DNA from: Paraburkholderia lacunae
GTDB lineage: Bacteria; Pseudomonadota; Gammaproteobacteria; Burkholderiales; Burkholderiaceae
DNA: 64,000 bases
NCBI RefSeq assembly: GCF_003353175.1
Contig: NZ_QHKS01000013.1
Location: 62,001 to 126,000, forward strand
Direction of reading: 5' to 3'
In this document: positions 45,165 to 55,090 of the stretch, piece by piece
Layout: the number at the start of each line of letters is the position of its first letter
Numbering within the stretch: the stretch's first letter is position 1
Translations under genes and position numbers: made by a program
Notes under the pieces: generated by a model
The model's input: only the letters and a program-made list of their open reading frames with translations
Told to the model about the DNA's origin: nothing
Databases searched by the model: none

Positions 45165-46676
45165 ATGAAGTCTACCCGCCGACTCGCACTCGCACGGTTT
45201 GGCCGAATAGGGTTTGGCCTTGCGTTCCTCGGTCGGCTTGGCGCCGCAAGCCCGGCATCGACTAGCCCGGATGTCACCCCTACGCAATTCGACGTGCTCC
45301 AGTTGGAGAGCTTTAGCGCGCGTGCCCGTGGTGGTGCGAGAGGTGACGACAGGACGGATGACACGGCAGCGCTTCAAAACTGGATCAACTATCTTGTGGC
45401 GAACCACAAGCGCGGCACGCTTGGCGCTGGCGTGTACCGCATCAGTGCTCCGCTGATCATACCCACAGGATACGAGTGGGCGATTGATGGTGACATTGCG
45501 GGTGGCACTCGCATCCTGCAGACAACAGACAATGTGCCGATACTGGATATCGGTCCCACCGGTCGCAAGTCGTTGATGCATACGTGGCGGATATCGAACA
45601 TTGAATTTGATTATCTGAATCATCAGCCCGCATCAAACGAGAATGCCAACCCGATTCTTTTCTCGCAAATGGTGTGCGAGTTCTCGCTGACCGCGTTACG
45701 CTTCGCCCGTGGGTCTTACGCGATCAAGGTGAAGCAGGGAATCGGTGGTCCTTGGGGTGGTGTATGGGACGAACTTGTATTCGAGATGGGTTTGAGCGCC
45801 GGAGCGATGAAGTGGACCGGTTGCGTCAATGGCGTGCCAAACAACAGATGGGGCCGCTTCTTCGTCGACTGCCATAACATGGTCGGCCCGGTCTTCGACG
45901 ATGTGCGCGGCTATAACTGGATCATCGACACGATTGAATTTATCGCGGCGCAGCGTGGTGCACAGCTTTTTTCGATTCAGGCTGGAAGCGTGTGCACCAT
46001 CGGTGCCATAAAACTCGAAAATGGCGTCTACCGCAATGCGGTCAATCTAATTAGCCTCGGTCCTGGCGCGCACGTCACAATCGGACAGTTCCATATCGGC
46101 GGCAATGCGATGGTCCTTCATCCAGAGAGTGGCGCGATAACGCTTTTCGCTACGGCCGTGGGTGGCCCGACTGGCATGTTTGAAGTGGATACCCTTGTCG
46201 CAAGCGCCACCGAGTTCGGTGGCCAGGTCTTTGTTATTAGCGGGGCAAATGGAAGCATGCGGGTGAAAGATATGTCGTTCGGTGGTCAGCCTTGGCAGAT
46301 CTGTGACAACAGTGCGACGACGACCGGCGACACGCTAACGATTGATCAGTATAAGAACGACCGTTTGTCCAGAAACTTGGGCGACGCAGACTACTCAGTC
46401 ACTCTCGGGGATCCAAACATCCTGTCGTTCGAGACGCGGTTCAGTTCGCCCCGCACGCTGGAACTACCTGCCGTTGCGAACCGGATGTTTAACGGCCTCT
46501 ATTACGAAATTCGGCTATGCGGTGCGGTGAACGCTGAGAATACGCTCACAATTCAATGCGGCGGCACGAAGAAGTTTGTCGTAAAGCACGATAATTTAAT
46601 GATCCGCTTCGTGTGGCGACGAAACGCAAACGCAGCCGCTGGCTGGATCATGACGCAGTACGAGGCGCTGCCATGA
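45165..46676 (+). CDS. Secreted right-handed beta-helix protein (pectate-lyase-3-like)
   Basis: A 503-residue protein. The N-terminus is basic then hydrophobic (RIGFGLAFLGRLGAASPAS), consistent with export. ARGDDRTDD-like sequence (GARGDDRTDDTAALQNWINY) and LGAGVYRISAPLIIPTGYEW match the opening of Pectate_lyase_3/tailspike beta-helix domains, where the N-terminal part precedes a long parallel beta-helix. Catalytic residues cannot be assigned. Located between acyltransferase and polymerase genes, it may cleave or trim the EPS. ATG 45165 is chosen; a TTG two codons upstream is possible. Confidence 0.75.
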   Translation: MKSTRRLALARFGRIGFGLAFLGRLGAASPASTSPDVTPTQFDVLQLESFSARARGGARGDDRTDDTAALQNWINYLVANHKRGTLGAGVYRISAPLIIPTGYEWAIDGDIAGGTRILQTTDNVPILDIGPTGRKSLMHTWRISNIEFDYLNHQPASNENANPILFSQMVCEFSLTALRFARGSYAIKVKQGIGGPWGGVWDELVFEMGLSAGAMKWTGCVNGVPNNRWGRFFVDCHNMVGPVFDDVRGYNWIIDTIEFIAAQRGAQLFSIQAGSVCTIGAIKLENGVYRNAVNLISLGPGAHVTIGQFHIGGNAMVLHPESGAITLFATAVGGPTGMFEVDTLVASATEFGGQVFVISGANGSMRVKDMSFGGQPWQICDNSATTTGDTLTIDQYKNDRLSRNLGDADYSVTLGDPNILSFETRFSSPRTLELPAVANRMFNGLYYEIRLCGAVNAENTLTIQCGGTKKFVVKHDNLMIRFVWRRNANAAAGWIMTQYEALP

Positions 46677-46749
46677 GACGAGCATCCCAGCGTAAGTCGC
46701 TGTGATCACACTAACGCGAAAGCACTTGGATATTATCGGGGAAGTAGAA

Positions 46750-48132
46750 ATGCGCGGAAAGGGTGTGCCGTTGTTAGTAGTGCTGTTTCTTTTACCGCTG
46801 GCGTTCGACTACAAGAGTACGGACGCCGATCGAAGCCACACGCTCCAGTATGTGCTTGTTGCCCCCGCGCTTATCGTCGGGGTCTTGCTAGCCCTAAAGG
46901 GTCCTCGATTCTCGACGAAATCACAGCTCCGATCGCTAGTAAGCATCGCACTTACACTAACCGTGGGAGGGAGCATTGTGCCCCAGCTCCTGCAAGGAAA
47001 CGCCATTGGCGATTATCTGCGGGTGCTTTTACCATTTGTATTGCTTCTCGTCGGATACCTGGTTGGTTGTCATCCGTGGAGCGAGAGCAGAATGAAGTCG
47101 TTCAGTCGGTATATCTTCGTCGGCATGGCGCTATCGATGGTTGCGAGCTCCGGATCGGGAATGGCGTCTGGCGGTTCAATCGACGAGCTTCGGTACCAGA
47201 TCATCTCTCCTGTGTTGCTGGGATTTCAAGGGTTACTCCTCCACGAGATCGTCGTACGCCGCAGAGCGGGTAAGGTCGCGTCGATATTCTTCAGCGCCAC
47301 TCTGGCTATCGAACTTTTGAGCGTGACGCGCAGTTTGCTCGTCGGCAGTGTCCTTTTGTTTTGCTTTGCAACATGGCTCGCCGCCCCGACAGTCGGTCAT
47401 CTTGCAAAGTCACTGTTCCGTACTTTCATTGTTGCGGTAGTGCTGGGCGGCGCTGTCGCGGCCGGCGTGGTTTCGTTCCTTCCGTCTGTGCTCGACCACT
47501 GGTCTCAGCGGATCTTCTTTGCCGAAACTACGCAGAGTGGCGAGGATCCGACGACGCTTAGCCGCTTGGCAGAACTCCAGGATCAGTATGATCAAGCCAC
47601 ATCGACCGTCACGTCCTTGATGACCGGAATGGGATATGGGCACCACTTTGGCTATTCCGAGAACTATGTTCTTCGAATGTTAGAGTTCTCGAAACGTGCC
47701 GATCTGGAATCGGTCAATGCCTGGCAGGCCGGTCACAATTTCTGGGTATACCAGTTCTTCGCCGGCGGGATCCTTTTCGGTGTCGCGTTGCCAGCTGCGT
47801 TGTTGTACGCACTTTATCGATGTTCAATGACTTATCGACGTTGGCGACGTGTCATGCCTGGGGCCGTGTTTCTTGATGATATGGGAAGCTATTTGATGGT
47901 CGTCGCCGGCATGATCGCTACCACTGTCGGAGGAAACCCATTGGGTCCGCGTTTTTCTGGGTTGATTTACGGACTCGCACTGGGTCTGCTAGTTGCGGGT
48001 CACTCGAAGGGCATCGCCGTGCTTCGAACTGCGCGCCCTCTAGAATCGCAGATGCTCGGTCAACGGGGTGCCCGTAGGGAGAGTTTCGAGCCGGCATTCC
48101 GTGAGAGCGGGCGTCGCGCTGGACGCGCATAG
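46750..48132 (+). CDS. Wzy-like polysaccharide polymerase / O-antigen ligase family membrane protein
   Basis: A 460-residue polytopic protein with about eleven hydrophobic helices and a larger hydrophilic loop after the middle (roughly residues 265-330, with SVLDHWSQRIFF and SRLAELQDQYDQATS), the layout of Wzy polymerases. No other polymerase candidate exists in the cluster, which supports the call. Sequence conservation in this class is weak, so the substrate is unknown. ATG 46750 follows GGGGAAGTAGAA; a GTG at 46702 is in frame. Confidence 0.75.
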   Translation: MRGKGVPLLVVLFLLPLAFDYKSTDADRSHTLQYVLVAPALIVGVLLALKGPRFSTKSQLRSLVSIALTLTVGGSIVPQLLQGNAIGDYLRVLLPFVLLLVGYLVGCHPWSESRMKSFSRYIFVGMALSMVASSGSGMASGGSIDELRYQIISPVLLGFQGLLLHEIVVRRRAGKVASIFFSATLAIELLSVTRSLLVGSVLLFCFATWLAAPTVGHLAKSLFRTFIVAVVLGGAVAAGVVSFLPSVLDHWSQRIFFAETTQSGEDPTTLSRLAELQDQYDQATSTVTSLMTGMGYGHHFGYSENYVLRMLEFSKRADLESVNAWQAGHNFWVYQFFAGGILFGVALPAALLYALYRCSMTYRRWRRVMPGAVFLDDMGSYLMVVAGMIATTVGGNPLGPRFSGLIYGLALGLLVAGHSKGIAVLRTARPLESQMLGQRGARRESFEPAFRESGRRAGRA

Positions 48133-48191
48133 CGGCGGATGAAGCTCAGCCGTATGACCACTCTTTTCGACTTATTGGGGAGCCGCTCCAT

Positions 48192-48310
48192 ATGCGTAGA
48201 CGCGCGTTTGTGATTGCCGGAAGCATCCTCGCTATCGTCGAGGTTGGTGCCTGAGTTGCTCGACCGGCGGGGAAACGGGCGCGGGAAAACTCTCGACGCC
48301 TCCGCCCCCT
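48192..48310 (+). pseudogene. Lipoprotein leader fragment (SGNH-hydrolase N-terminus?)
   Basis: ATG 48192 opens a signal peptide (MRRRAFVIAGSILAIVEVGA) that stops at once, while a lipoprotein-like continuation (CSTGGETGAGKLSTPP) sits one frame over within the 55-bp repeat. A small indel at the join would restore a lipoprotein N-terminus. Together with the C-terminal fragment at 43.4 kb it looks like the other end of the same kind of gene. Confidence 0.45.
48249..48303 (+). repeat. 55-bp direct repeat, right copy
   Basis: Gapless match to 43455-43509 (47 of 55 identical by my count), same orientation. The pair brackets the second acyltransferase, the beta-helix protein and the polymerase. Confidence 0.7.
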
Positions 48311-48519
48311 GGGTTGGCATCAGCAAACGAGTTTGGCTATCTCAAGTCGCGCTGCGCATTTGAGGTCAAGATAGGCTTTTTAGTGCTGAATACGGCCGAG
48401 CTCATACAATCGACAGTGCGAATCAATGGGACTGGGAGCTATCTGACAAAGTGTCCGCCTTCCGCGATCCTGGAAGCAGTCTTGCCAATTGAATCGCTCG
48501 AATTGAGTGCGCCCGAAGG

Positions 48520-49134
48520 CTACCACGGCGACCGATAGAAGCTTGTTGCCGGATCTCCGCTACCCCGCCCCCGCGAATCAGTTCCTGTAACGAACGACGA
48601 TGCCGGCGCCGCGATCGTAGACCCGCGCGCGTTGCCGTTGCCCGCCTGTCCAGTATTCCGCCGTGACGTCGCCTTCCCGGATGACGACATCCCGCGACTG
48701 CCGGATCCAGGCGACGACATTCCTTCAATCGCCGCAAGTCCGAAGCTCCTCACCTGACGCGTCCCGTCCGTTTTTCCAGGTTGGTTTCCAAAGTGCGCCG
48801 AGTAGCTATCCTGGTAGTCCTGAGGTGCGCCGTACAGGGAGCTGGTACTTGCGTGTTGAGACGACTTCGCACTACTCGTTTGGTCGTTGCGTGCGGAAGC
48901 TTGACTCCGGGTTGAACCCAAGGCGTCAGCACCTGAGAGATAGTCCTGCTCGTAGTCCGGGGGTGATCCAAGCAGAGGACTCAAAGACGAATCCGACCCA
49001 GCCTGCCCACCGCGCTGCAGATTGCCGTTGGAATGCTGGGCTCGCATCGAATTCGGGTCACCCTGCGCATGCGCCGATGAACAGGCGATAGCAGTCACCG
49101 CAGCCGCGACCGTGGCAATCAGGTGAATTTTCAT
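48520..49134 (-). CDS. Secreted Ser/Gly-rich hypothetical protein
   Basis: A 204-residue secreted protein: signal peptide MKIHLIATVAAAVTAIACSS ending AHAQG, then a low-complexity Ser/Gly/Gln body. A motif of the form G-x-P-x-DY-x-x-x-Y occurs twice (GSPPDYEQDY and GAPQDYQDSY). No catalytic motif is seen. ATG 49134 is the natural start; the upstream in-frame codons are not. It follows ugd on the same strand by 178 bases. Role unknown, perhaps surface or matrix. Confidence 0.6.
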   Translation of the reverse strand: MKIHLIATVAAAVTAIACSSAHAQGDPNSMRAQHSNGNLQRGGQAGSDSSLSPLLGSPPDYEQDYLSGADALGSTRSQASARNDQTSSAKSSQHASTSSLYGAPQDYQDSYSAHFGNQPGKTDGTRQVRSFGLAAIEGMSSPGSGSRGMSSSGKATSRRNTGQAGNGNARGSTIAAPASSFVTGTDSRGRGSGDPATSFYRSPW

Positions 49135-49312
49135 GAATGAGCTATTTATACGCAAGCCGAAACACCGAGCCGGCTCAGCAGCGCTTGCGTCGCACGGAAA
49201 CGGATTCGACCCGCCGGCGCGAGCTTGTCGTCCGCTGCTGCCCGCTCTCGCGATGCCCGCGAGCAGCGCAAACACATTGGGCCTGATGCCACGGCGGGTC
49301 GTGACCACTTCG

Positions 49313-50686
49313 TTACCGTGAAGTAGAGTGGGCCGCATCGCGACCGATCGTGTAGTAGGTCCAGCCGCTATCCCTCATAACGCTCGGATCGTACAGGTTG
49401 CGTCCGTCGAATACGACCGAGTCGTTAAGTGTTTCTCTCACCTGCTCAAAGTCCGGGCTGCGGAACTCCTTCCATTCAGTCAGGATCACCAGTGCGTCCG
49501 CGTTTCGGAGCGCCGCGTCACGCTCCTTCGCGAAGTTGACGCGCTCGTAATAGTCGGGACCGAGATCTTCCGCGAGGCGACGCCGAGCTTCGTCAAGCGC
49601 AACGGGGTCGTACACGCTAACCGATGCGCCGCCGCGAAGCAACGCGGCAATCAATTGTCGGCTGGTTGCTGCTCGCATATCGTCGGTGTTCGGCTTGAAG
49701 GCTAGGCCCCAAATCGCAAAATGCTTGCCATCGAGTTCGTTGTTGAAGTGACGCTTGATCTTGTCGAACAGCACCGTTTTTTGCAGTGTGTTCACATACT
49801 CAACTGAAGCCAGGATATTCAACTCCATGCCGTGTTCGCTGGCGGTGTGCATCAGAGCCTGCACGTCTTTCGGGAAGCAGGAGCCACCGTATCCGCAGCC
49901 GGCATACAGGAAGTTGTAACCGATCCGTGGATCAGAACCAATGCCACGCCTGACATGTTCGATATCCGCGCCAACGCGATCCGCAAGGTTCGCGAGTTCA
50001 TTGATGAAGGAAATTCGCGTGGCGAGCATCGCATTGGCCGCGTACTTGGTGAACTCGGCCGATCGCACATCCATGCACAGGGTGCGCTGGTGATTACGGT
50101 TGAACGGTGCGTAAAGCTGCTCCATCAGGCTCTTCGCGCGCAGCCCAGGGACGTCGGAATCGTAGCCCAATACGATACGATCAGGCCGCATGAAGTCTTC
50201 GACCGCCGCGCCTTCCTTCAGGAACTCGGGGTTCGAGACCACGGCGAACTGCGCGTCGCTGCCGCGTGCCGCCAATTCCTCCGCGATCGCATTGCGCACC
50301 CTGTCTGCGGTACCCACCGGTACGGTCGACTTGTCGACAATGACCTTGAACGAGTTCATGTGCTGGCCGATGCTGCGCGCGGCAGCAAGCACGTACTTCA
50401 GGTCTGCGGAACCGTCTTCATCGGGCGGGGTGCCGACAGCGATGAACTGGATATCGCCGTGTGCAACTGCTTTCGCGACATCAGTCGAAAACGTCAGGCG
50501 ACCGGCGTCCCGGTTGCGCGCAATCACTTCCGAAAGACCAGGTTCGTAGATAGGGACAGCGCCGCTGTTTAGCTGGTCAATCTTGGCTGCATCAACATCG
50601 AGACACAGCACATCGTTGCCCAATTCCGCAAGGCACGCTCCGGTGACGAGACCGACATAACCTGTTCCGACGATAGTGACTTTCAT
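49313..50686 (-). CDS. ugd: UDP-glucose 6-dehydrogenase
   Basis: Oxidises UDP-glucose to UDP-glucuronate with two NAD+. The 457-residue protein has the cofactor motif VGTGYVGLVTGACLAELGND, VDKSTVPVGTAD, the catalytic Cys270 in GYGGSCFPKDVQAL and the IWGLAFKPNTDDMRAATSR C-terminal nucleotide-sugar motif. ATG 50686 fits the family start. It corresponds to bceC of cepacian clusters and implies glucuronic acid in the polymer. It is transcribed away from gmm across a 664-base gap. Confidence 0.96.
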   Translation of the reverse strand: MKVTIVGTGYVGLVTGACLAELGNDVLCLDVDAAKIDQLNSGAVPIYEPGLSEVIARNRDAGRLTFSTDVAKAVAHGDIQFIAVGTPPDEDGSADLKYVLAAARSIGQHMNSFKVIVDKSTVPVGTADRVRNAIAEELAARGSDAQFAVVSNPEFLKEGAAVEDFMRPDRIVLGYDSDVPGLRAKSLMEQLYAPFNRNHQRTLCMDVRSAEFTKYAANAMLATRISFINELANLADRVGADIEHVRRGIGSDPRIGYNFLYAGCGYGGSCFPKDVQALMHTASEHGMELNILASVEYVNTLQKTVLFDKIKRHFNNELDGKHFAIWGLAFKPNTDDMRAATSRQLIAALLRGGASVSVYDPVALDEARRRLAEDLGPDYYERVNFAKERDAALRNADALVILTEWKEFRSPDFEQVRETLNDSVVFDGRNLYDPSVMRDSGWTYYTIGRDAAHSTSR

Positions 50687-51350
50687 GGTTTCTGGTGCGC
50701 GTAGAAAGTGGAAATGTTCTTTGGATCGGCGTGGCCGAGGACGCAATGGTCCGACCAGATCGCATCTTTACTGAAGGAAACTTGTTGAGGGGAGAGTTGG
50801 CGTATGGCGACAAGGTAATTTCGCTTTCCGTCAAGGTTTGGGCGGTATGTCGAAATTGGCGAAGGCGAAGTTCAGAGTATCTGCTTCGCTAGTTAGGAAG
50901 GGGTGATTGGGAAATCTGGAGAGTAAAGTGAAGCGTGGTTTTCGGCGGAAAGGTCGCAATCCCGGGAAATATCCGTATTGTCGGGTTGCAGAGTATGTAG
51001 CGATGCATCGAAGAAGTGCGCCGAAGAGACGACGGCGGATAACGTCCCAGGATTGTCGGGTAGGGCGCTATCTTGCAACATATACTTCTCAAGAATAGTT
51101 TGTATGTCGATCACTTCGCCGAGCGGAAGACAGGACGGCGGTGTGGGCGCTTCTCTTTCGATTCTCGTCAAGCGTGGTTTCGCTTGGGGCGTTCTGTGAT
51201 TGCGCCTACCTCATACAGCGCAACGCTGTTAAGCGAGACTTGCGTGAAATGTCTCCCAGTGTGCGAAATCCGGCACTCGCAATCGTTGCGTCGTAGGACG
51301 CGTATCGTCGGGTAACAACGTTGTCCTCGATCATTTCCAGAAGAATTGCC
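50687..51350. other. Divergent interval between ugd and gmm
   Basis: No gene seen. It should hold the promoters of ugd (minus) and gmm (plus). No palindrome of the CGCCAA type was found in it. Confidence 0.4.
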
Positions 51351-51812
51351 ATGCTTCCAATCCAAATGTTCTTGAATGTCATCGATGCTACGCCACTGGT
51401 AGCTATCGACCTTATCATCGAGAACGAGACGGGTGGTTATCTTCTTGGGCGCCGTGTCAACAAACCCGCTCAAGGTTTCTGGTTTGTGCCGGGCGGTCGC
51501 ATTCGCAAGAACGAACACCTTGACGAGGCTTTCCGCCGGATCGCGAGCGAGGAACTCGGTCGCGCCGATCTCAGTCGTGCAGACGCCGACCTTCTTGGCG
51601 TGTACGAGCACCTGTACGACGACAATTTCAGTGGCCAGCCCGGCATCTCTACTCATTACGTTGTACTCGGGTACAAGCTGCGCGGCACTATTGAACTTGC
51701 AAGCCTGCCCGACCTGCAGCACACGGCGTACCGTTGGGCGACAGCAGAAGAGATCACGACCGATGCGACGGTTCATCTGAACACGCAAGCTTATTTCGGT
51801 GAACCCGCGTGA
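51351..51812 (+). CDS. gmm: GDP-mannose mannosyl hydrolase (NUDIX, WcaH-like)
   Basis: A 153-residue NUDIX hydrolase that splits GDP-mannose (and possibly GDP-glucose) to GDP and sugar. Strong family stretches: ATPLVAIDLIIEN, GRRVNKPAQGFWFVPGG, the modified NUDIX box GGRIRKNEHLDEAFRRIASE and YDDNFSGQPG then THYVVLGYKLR. The same gene sits among gmd, fcl and wcaI in the colanic acid cluster, where it is thought to tune the GDP-mannose pool. ATG 51351 follows AGAAG; an upstream start at 51321 is possible. Confidence 0.93.
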   Translation: MLPIQMFLNVIDATPLVAIDLIIENETGGYLLGRRVNKPAQGFWFVPGGRIRKNEHLDEAFRRIASEELGRADLSRADADLLGVYEHLYDDNFSGQPGISTHYVVLGYKLRGTIELASLPDLQHTAYRWATAEEITTDATVHLNTQAYFGEPA

Positions 51813-52713
<901 letters not shown>

Positions 52714-53067
52714 ATGAAGGGGAATGAAATCATCCAGGAGTCGGCCGCGTTGCGGGGGCAGGGCAAATATCAGGAAGCGATCGACCTCATCGAAGCGAAC
52801 CTTCCGGACATTGACGGGGACATCCGACTCAATGCTCAATTCGAGGCATTCCGGGCCGCGGTGGAAGCCGGAAATGCTGAGACTGCGCGTGAGTATGCGA
52901 CGACGATCGCGGCCGAGGAGCTGGCCCCGCCGAGCATCCTTACCGTATCGCTGATCAACGGCGCATTTCATGTCGCTGATCAGGATGGAAACGACGGCGC
53001 CGGGCAGCCACGCCTAAACGAACCGCGAGCACGTCATGGCAGTGTGCCAGATCAGGCTTTGATGTGA
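52714..53067 (+). CDS. Small TPR-like protein
   Basis: A 117-residue cytosolic protein. The first 75 residues fit a TPR-like helical pair (ESAALRGQGKYQEAIDLIEA, then QFEAFRAAVEAGNAETAREY), and the last 35 are irregular. GGGAGAACG precedes the ATG. Its partner is unknown; TPR proteins of this size often scaffold assemblies. The end may be altered relative to an ancestral longer protein. Confidence 0.5.
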   Translation: MKGNEIIQESAALRGQGKYQEAIDLIEANLPDIDGDIRLNAQFEAFRAAVEAGNAETAREYATTIAAEELAPPSILTVSLINGAFHVADQDGNDGAGQPRLNEPRARHGSVPDQALM

Positions 53068-53465
53068 CATCCTCGTCGCCGATAACGTACTTTTTCGCCG
53101 CTTGATCTGTCGCACGACCTTCAGCTTGATTCACTGCGCCTCCTCTGTCTGTCATCGCCTTTTCTTCTTGCGCGAGATTGCACGCTCAACAAATTGTTTT
53201 CCTTTTCAGGGAAAACTCACTCTATTCATAATGTACTTCGCGGAAGAATGGTCTTTTTTGCACTCGAAAAAGGAATTGCGTCGCTTGCCTCAGGCGCCTG
53301 CGCAGTCACAGGCGGGCTGTTAGAAATTATTGTCAAAAAGCTTTCCTGTCTCCGCCAAAGTGTTGGCGTATAAAGCCGCAAAAATCAGGTTCTGGCATGG
53401 TTTGTGTAGGATTGCTCAGACGGAGAAAATGCATAAAGACAGTTCGAGCAACAGACTAGTCTTCG
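53068..53465. other. Regulatory interval before GlxA-type regulator
   Basis: No gene. It contains the palindrome at 53353-53368, and AT-rich sequence that should hold the promoter of the regulator at 53466. Confidence 0.45.
53353..53368. promoter_or_regulatory. Operator site 3 (CGCCAA-AGTG-TTGGCG)
   Basis: CGCCAA and TTGGCG are exact complements four bases apart, 98 bases upstream of the ATG at 53466. Same arms and spacing as the palindromes at 23573 and 56612. Confidence 0.65.
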
Positions 53466-54407
53466 ATGGACAGTTTGATGAAAAACTATTCGAAAGACTA
53501 TCGTCGCCATGCGACGCAGCCTCATGGATTGCCTGACGATCGCCCCGTCAGGCGCGTGGGACTTACATTGTTTAGCGGTTTTTCTTTACCAGAAGCATCC
53601 TTGATTCTCGAGGCCTTTCACTTCGCAAATGCGCTCAGCGAGGCGGGTGGAGTCATCGGACTACGCTTCGATGTCTATCTGCTATCGGTCATGGGTGGCA
53701 AGATCGCCAGTTCGTCATCGGTCTCCGTGTGGACCGACAGCATCGACTCGCGCAGTCGGGAAGATAGTTTTCACGCGTTGTTTATCGCTGGTGGCGCGGG
53801 CGTACAAAATGCGCTGCGGGATGAGCGCCTCATCACCTGGCTGCAGCAAATCCATTCACGCAGCGAGCGAATATTCCCGATTTCGGAAGGGCGTCTGCTA
53901 CTTCAGGCCGCCGGATTCCGTCCCGCCGACGGCGACCCGCTGCAGGCTGCGCTATCGTTGATTGGAGAGAATCTCGGCGTTGAAGTCGTGCGTCAAATCG
54001 CCCAGCGACTGGAGTTGCAGTTCGAGAGCCAGTCCACTGAAATGGTGCGCAAGAACACACCGATCATCGTCAGTGAGCAGATCCAGGCATCGGCGCGGTG
54101 GCTGGAAATGAATGCCGACCGTGCGATCGCAATGGACGAGGTAGCTCAGGTTGCGTCGATGAGCGAACGGAATTTCTTGCGGCGCTTCAAGCTCGAAATG
54201 GGTAAGACTCCGTCTGACTATCTCCTGTTCGTGCGATTGGACATGTGCTGCCGTCTGCTCGCTGAAACGGATCTGCCCGTCGACAAGATTGCCCGGCGTT
54301 GTGGACTGAGTAGCGGCGGACGTCTCTCGAAAATTCTCCGCAGACATCTTGGGATCACGCCCACTGAGTATCGTGCAAGCAGGCGTCAATTGACGGATTC
54401 AAAGTAA
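53466..54407 (+). CDS. GlxA family transcriptional regulator (DJ-1/PfpI + AraC), paralog 3
   Basis: A 313-residue paralog of the regulators at 19901 and 55507. DJ-1-like sensor: RRVGLTLFSGFSLPEASLIL and SFHALFIAGGAGVQNALRDE. AraC domain: MSERNFLRRFKLEMGKTPSD and LPVDKIARRCGLSSGGRLSK. The linker between domains is about 20 residues shorter than in the paralogs. Start ATG 53466 (or 53478). Operator site 3 lies 98 bases upstream. Probable regulator of the EPS genes or of itself; ligand unknown. Confidence 0.92.
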   Translation: MDSLMKNYSKDYRRHATQPHGLPDDRPVRRVGLTLFSGFSLPEASLILEAFHFANALSEAGGVIGLRFDVYLLSVMGGKIASSSSVSVWTDSIDSRSREDSFHALFIAGGAGVQNALRDERLITWLQQIHSRSERIFPISEGRLLLQAAGFRPADGDPLQAALSLIGENLGVEVVRQIAQRLELQFESQSTEMVRKNTPIIVSEQIQASARWLEMNADRAIAMDEVAQVASMSERNFLRRFKLEMGKTPSDYLLFVRLDMCCRLLAETDLPVDKIARRCGLSSGGRLSKILRRHLGITPTEYRASRRQLTDSK

Positions 54408-55090
54408 CGACGTCTCTTTCCGCTCGGGGCTCAGCGTTGTCTGCGACATGCAAATCAACGAGCCACCTGATCCAACTGTCCGAATCTATCCTGCGTTTGG
54501 TGTTGTCACGTTGACGCGTCGGCGAGGGGCTTTTCCAACTTAACGTAGCCAGAAGCAATGGCAGCAGGAGCCGACGAACGCTCAGAATGCTGCAGACGGA
54601 TTTTGGGCGAGTTCAATGAAGGGATCTCACGGTGCTTCATGTTTAAAAAAAACGGTCGCCTTCGTAGAGAAGACGACCGTTACAAAAAGACCTAAGAGTG
54701 GCCTGGAGGGGTCCGGGGGCGATCCCCTCTGGTCGATATTTTCAGGTATTCAACGAGACGCATTCGCCAGAACAATGGTCGATTCCGCCGAACTATGAGG
54801 TTTTGCTGCGATAAGGCTGTCCGCTACGATGTGTGGAGCAAATTGAGCGACTGAAAGTCGGATAACGACGTTGAAATAGCCGACTGTCAGAATGTTCGGA
54901 TACCTGCGCGATTCACTAGATGTACTGACGACATGGGTAAGCTGGAAGGTAGCCTATGCGGTGAGCTCGTCGCGCCTCGTACAAGTGATGGCTAAGTGCG
55001 GGATTCCCATGATCATGCGACCGTGTACCGCTGATCGAGGGGCGACTGATTTCGACTGCGTCAGCATGGTGGCAATAGGCACCTGCTTGA
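54408..55090. other. Gene-poor interval right of regulator paralog 3
   Basis: No convincing gene. It contains a minus-strand terminator at 54645-54681 and ends at the boundary of repeat copy B. Confidence 0.45.
54645..54681 (-). terminator. Intrinsic terminator
   Basis: On the minus strand AACGGTCG and CGACCGTT, extended by CTTC/GAAG, form a long stem followed by eight T residues. The transcript it ends would come from repeat copy B or from the regulator at 55507-56505. Confidence 0.7.

Larger units (their letters stand above)
48133..48519. other. Interval carrying the right direct repeat and a broken lipoprotein leader
   Basis: No intact gene. It contains a signal-peptide-like start at 48192 and the repeat at 48249-48303, then a frame of unclear origin to 48540. 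Confidence 0.5.
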
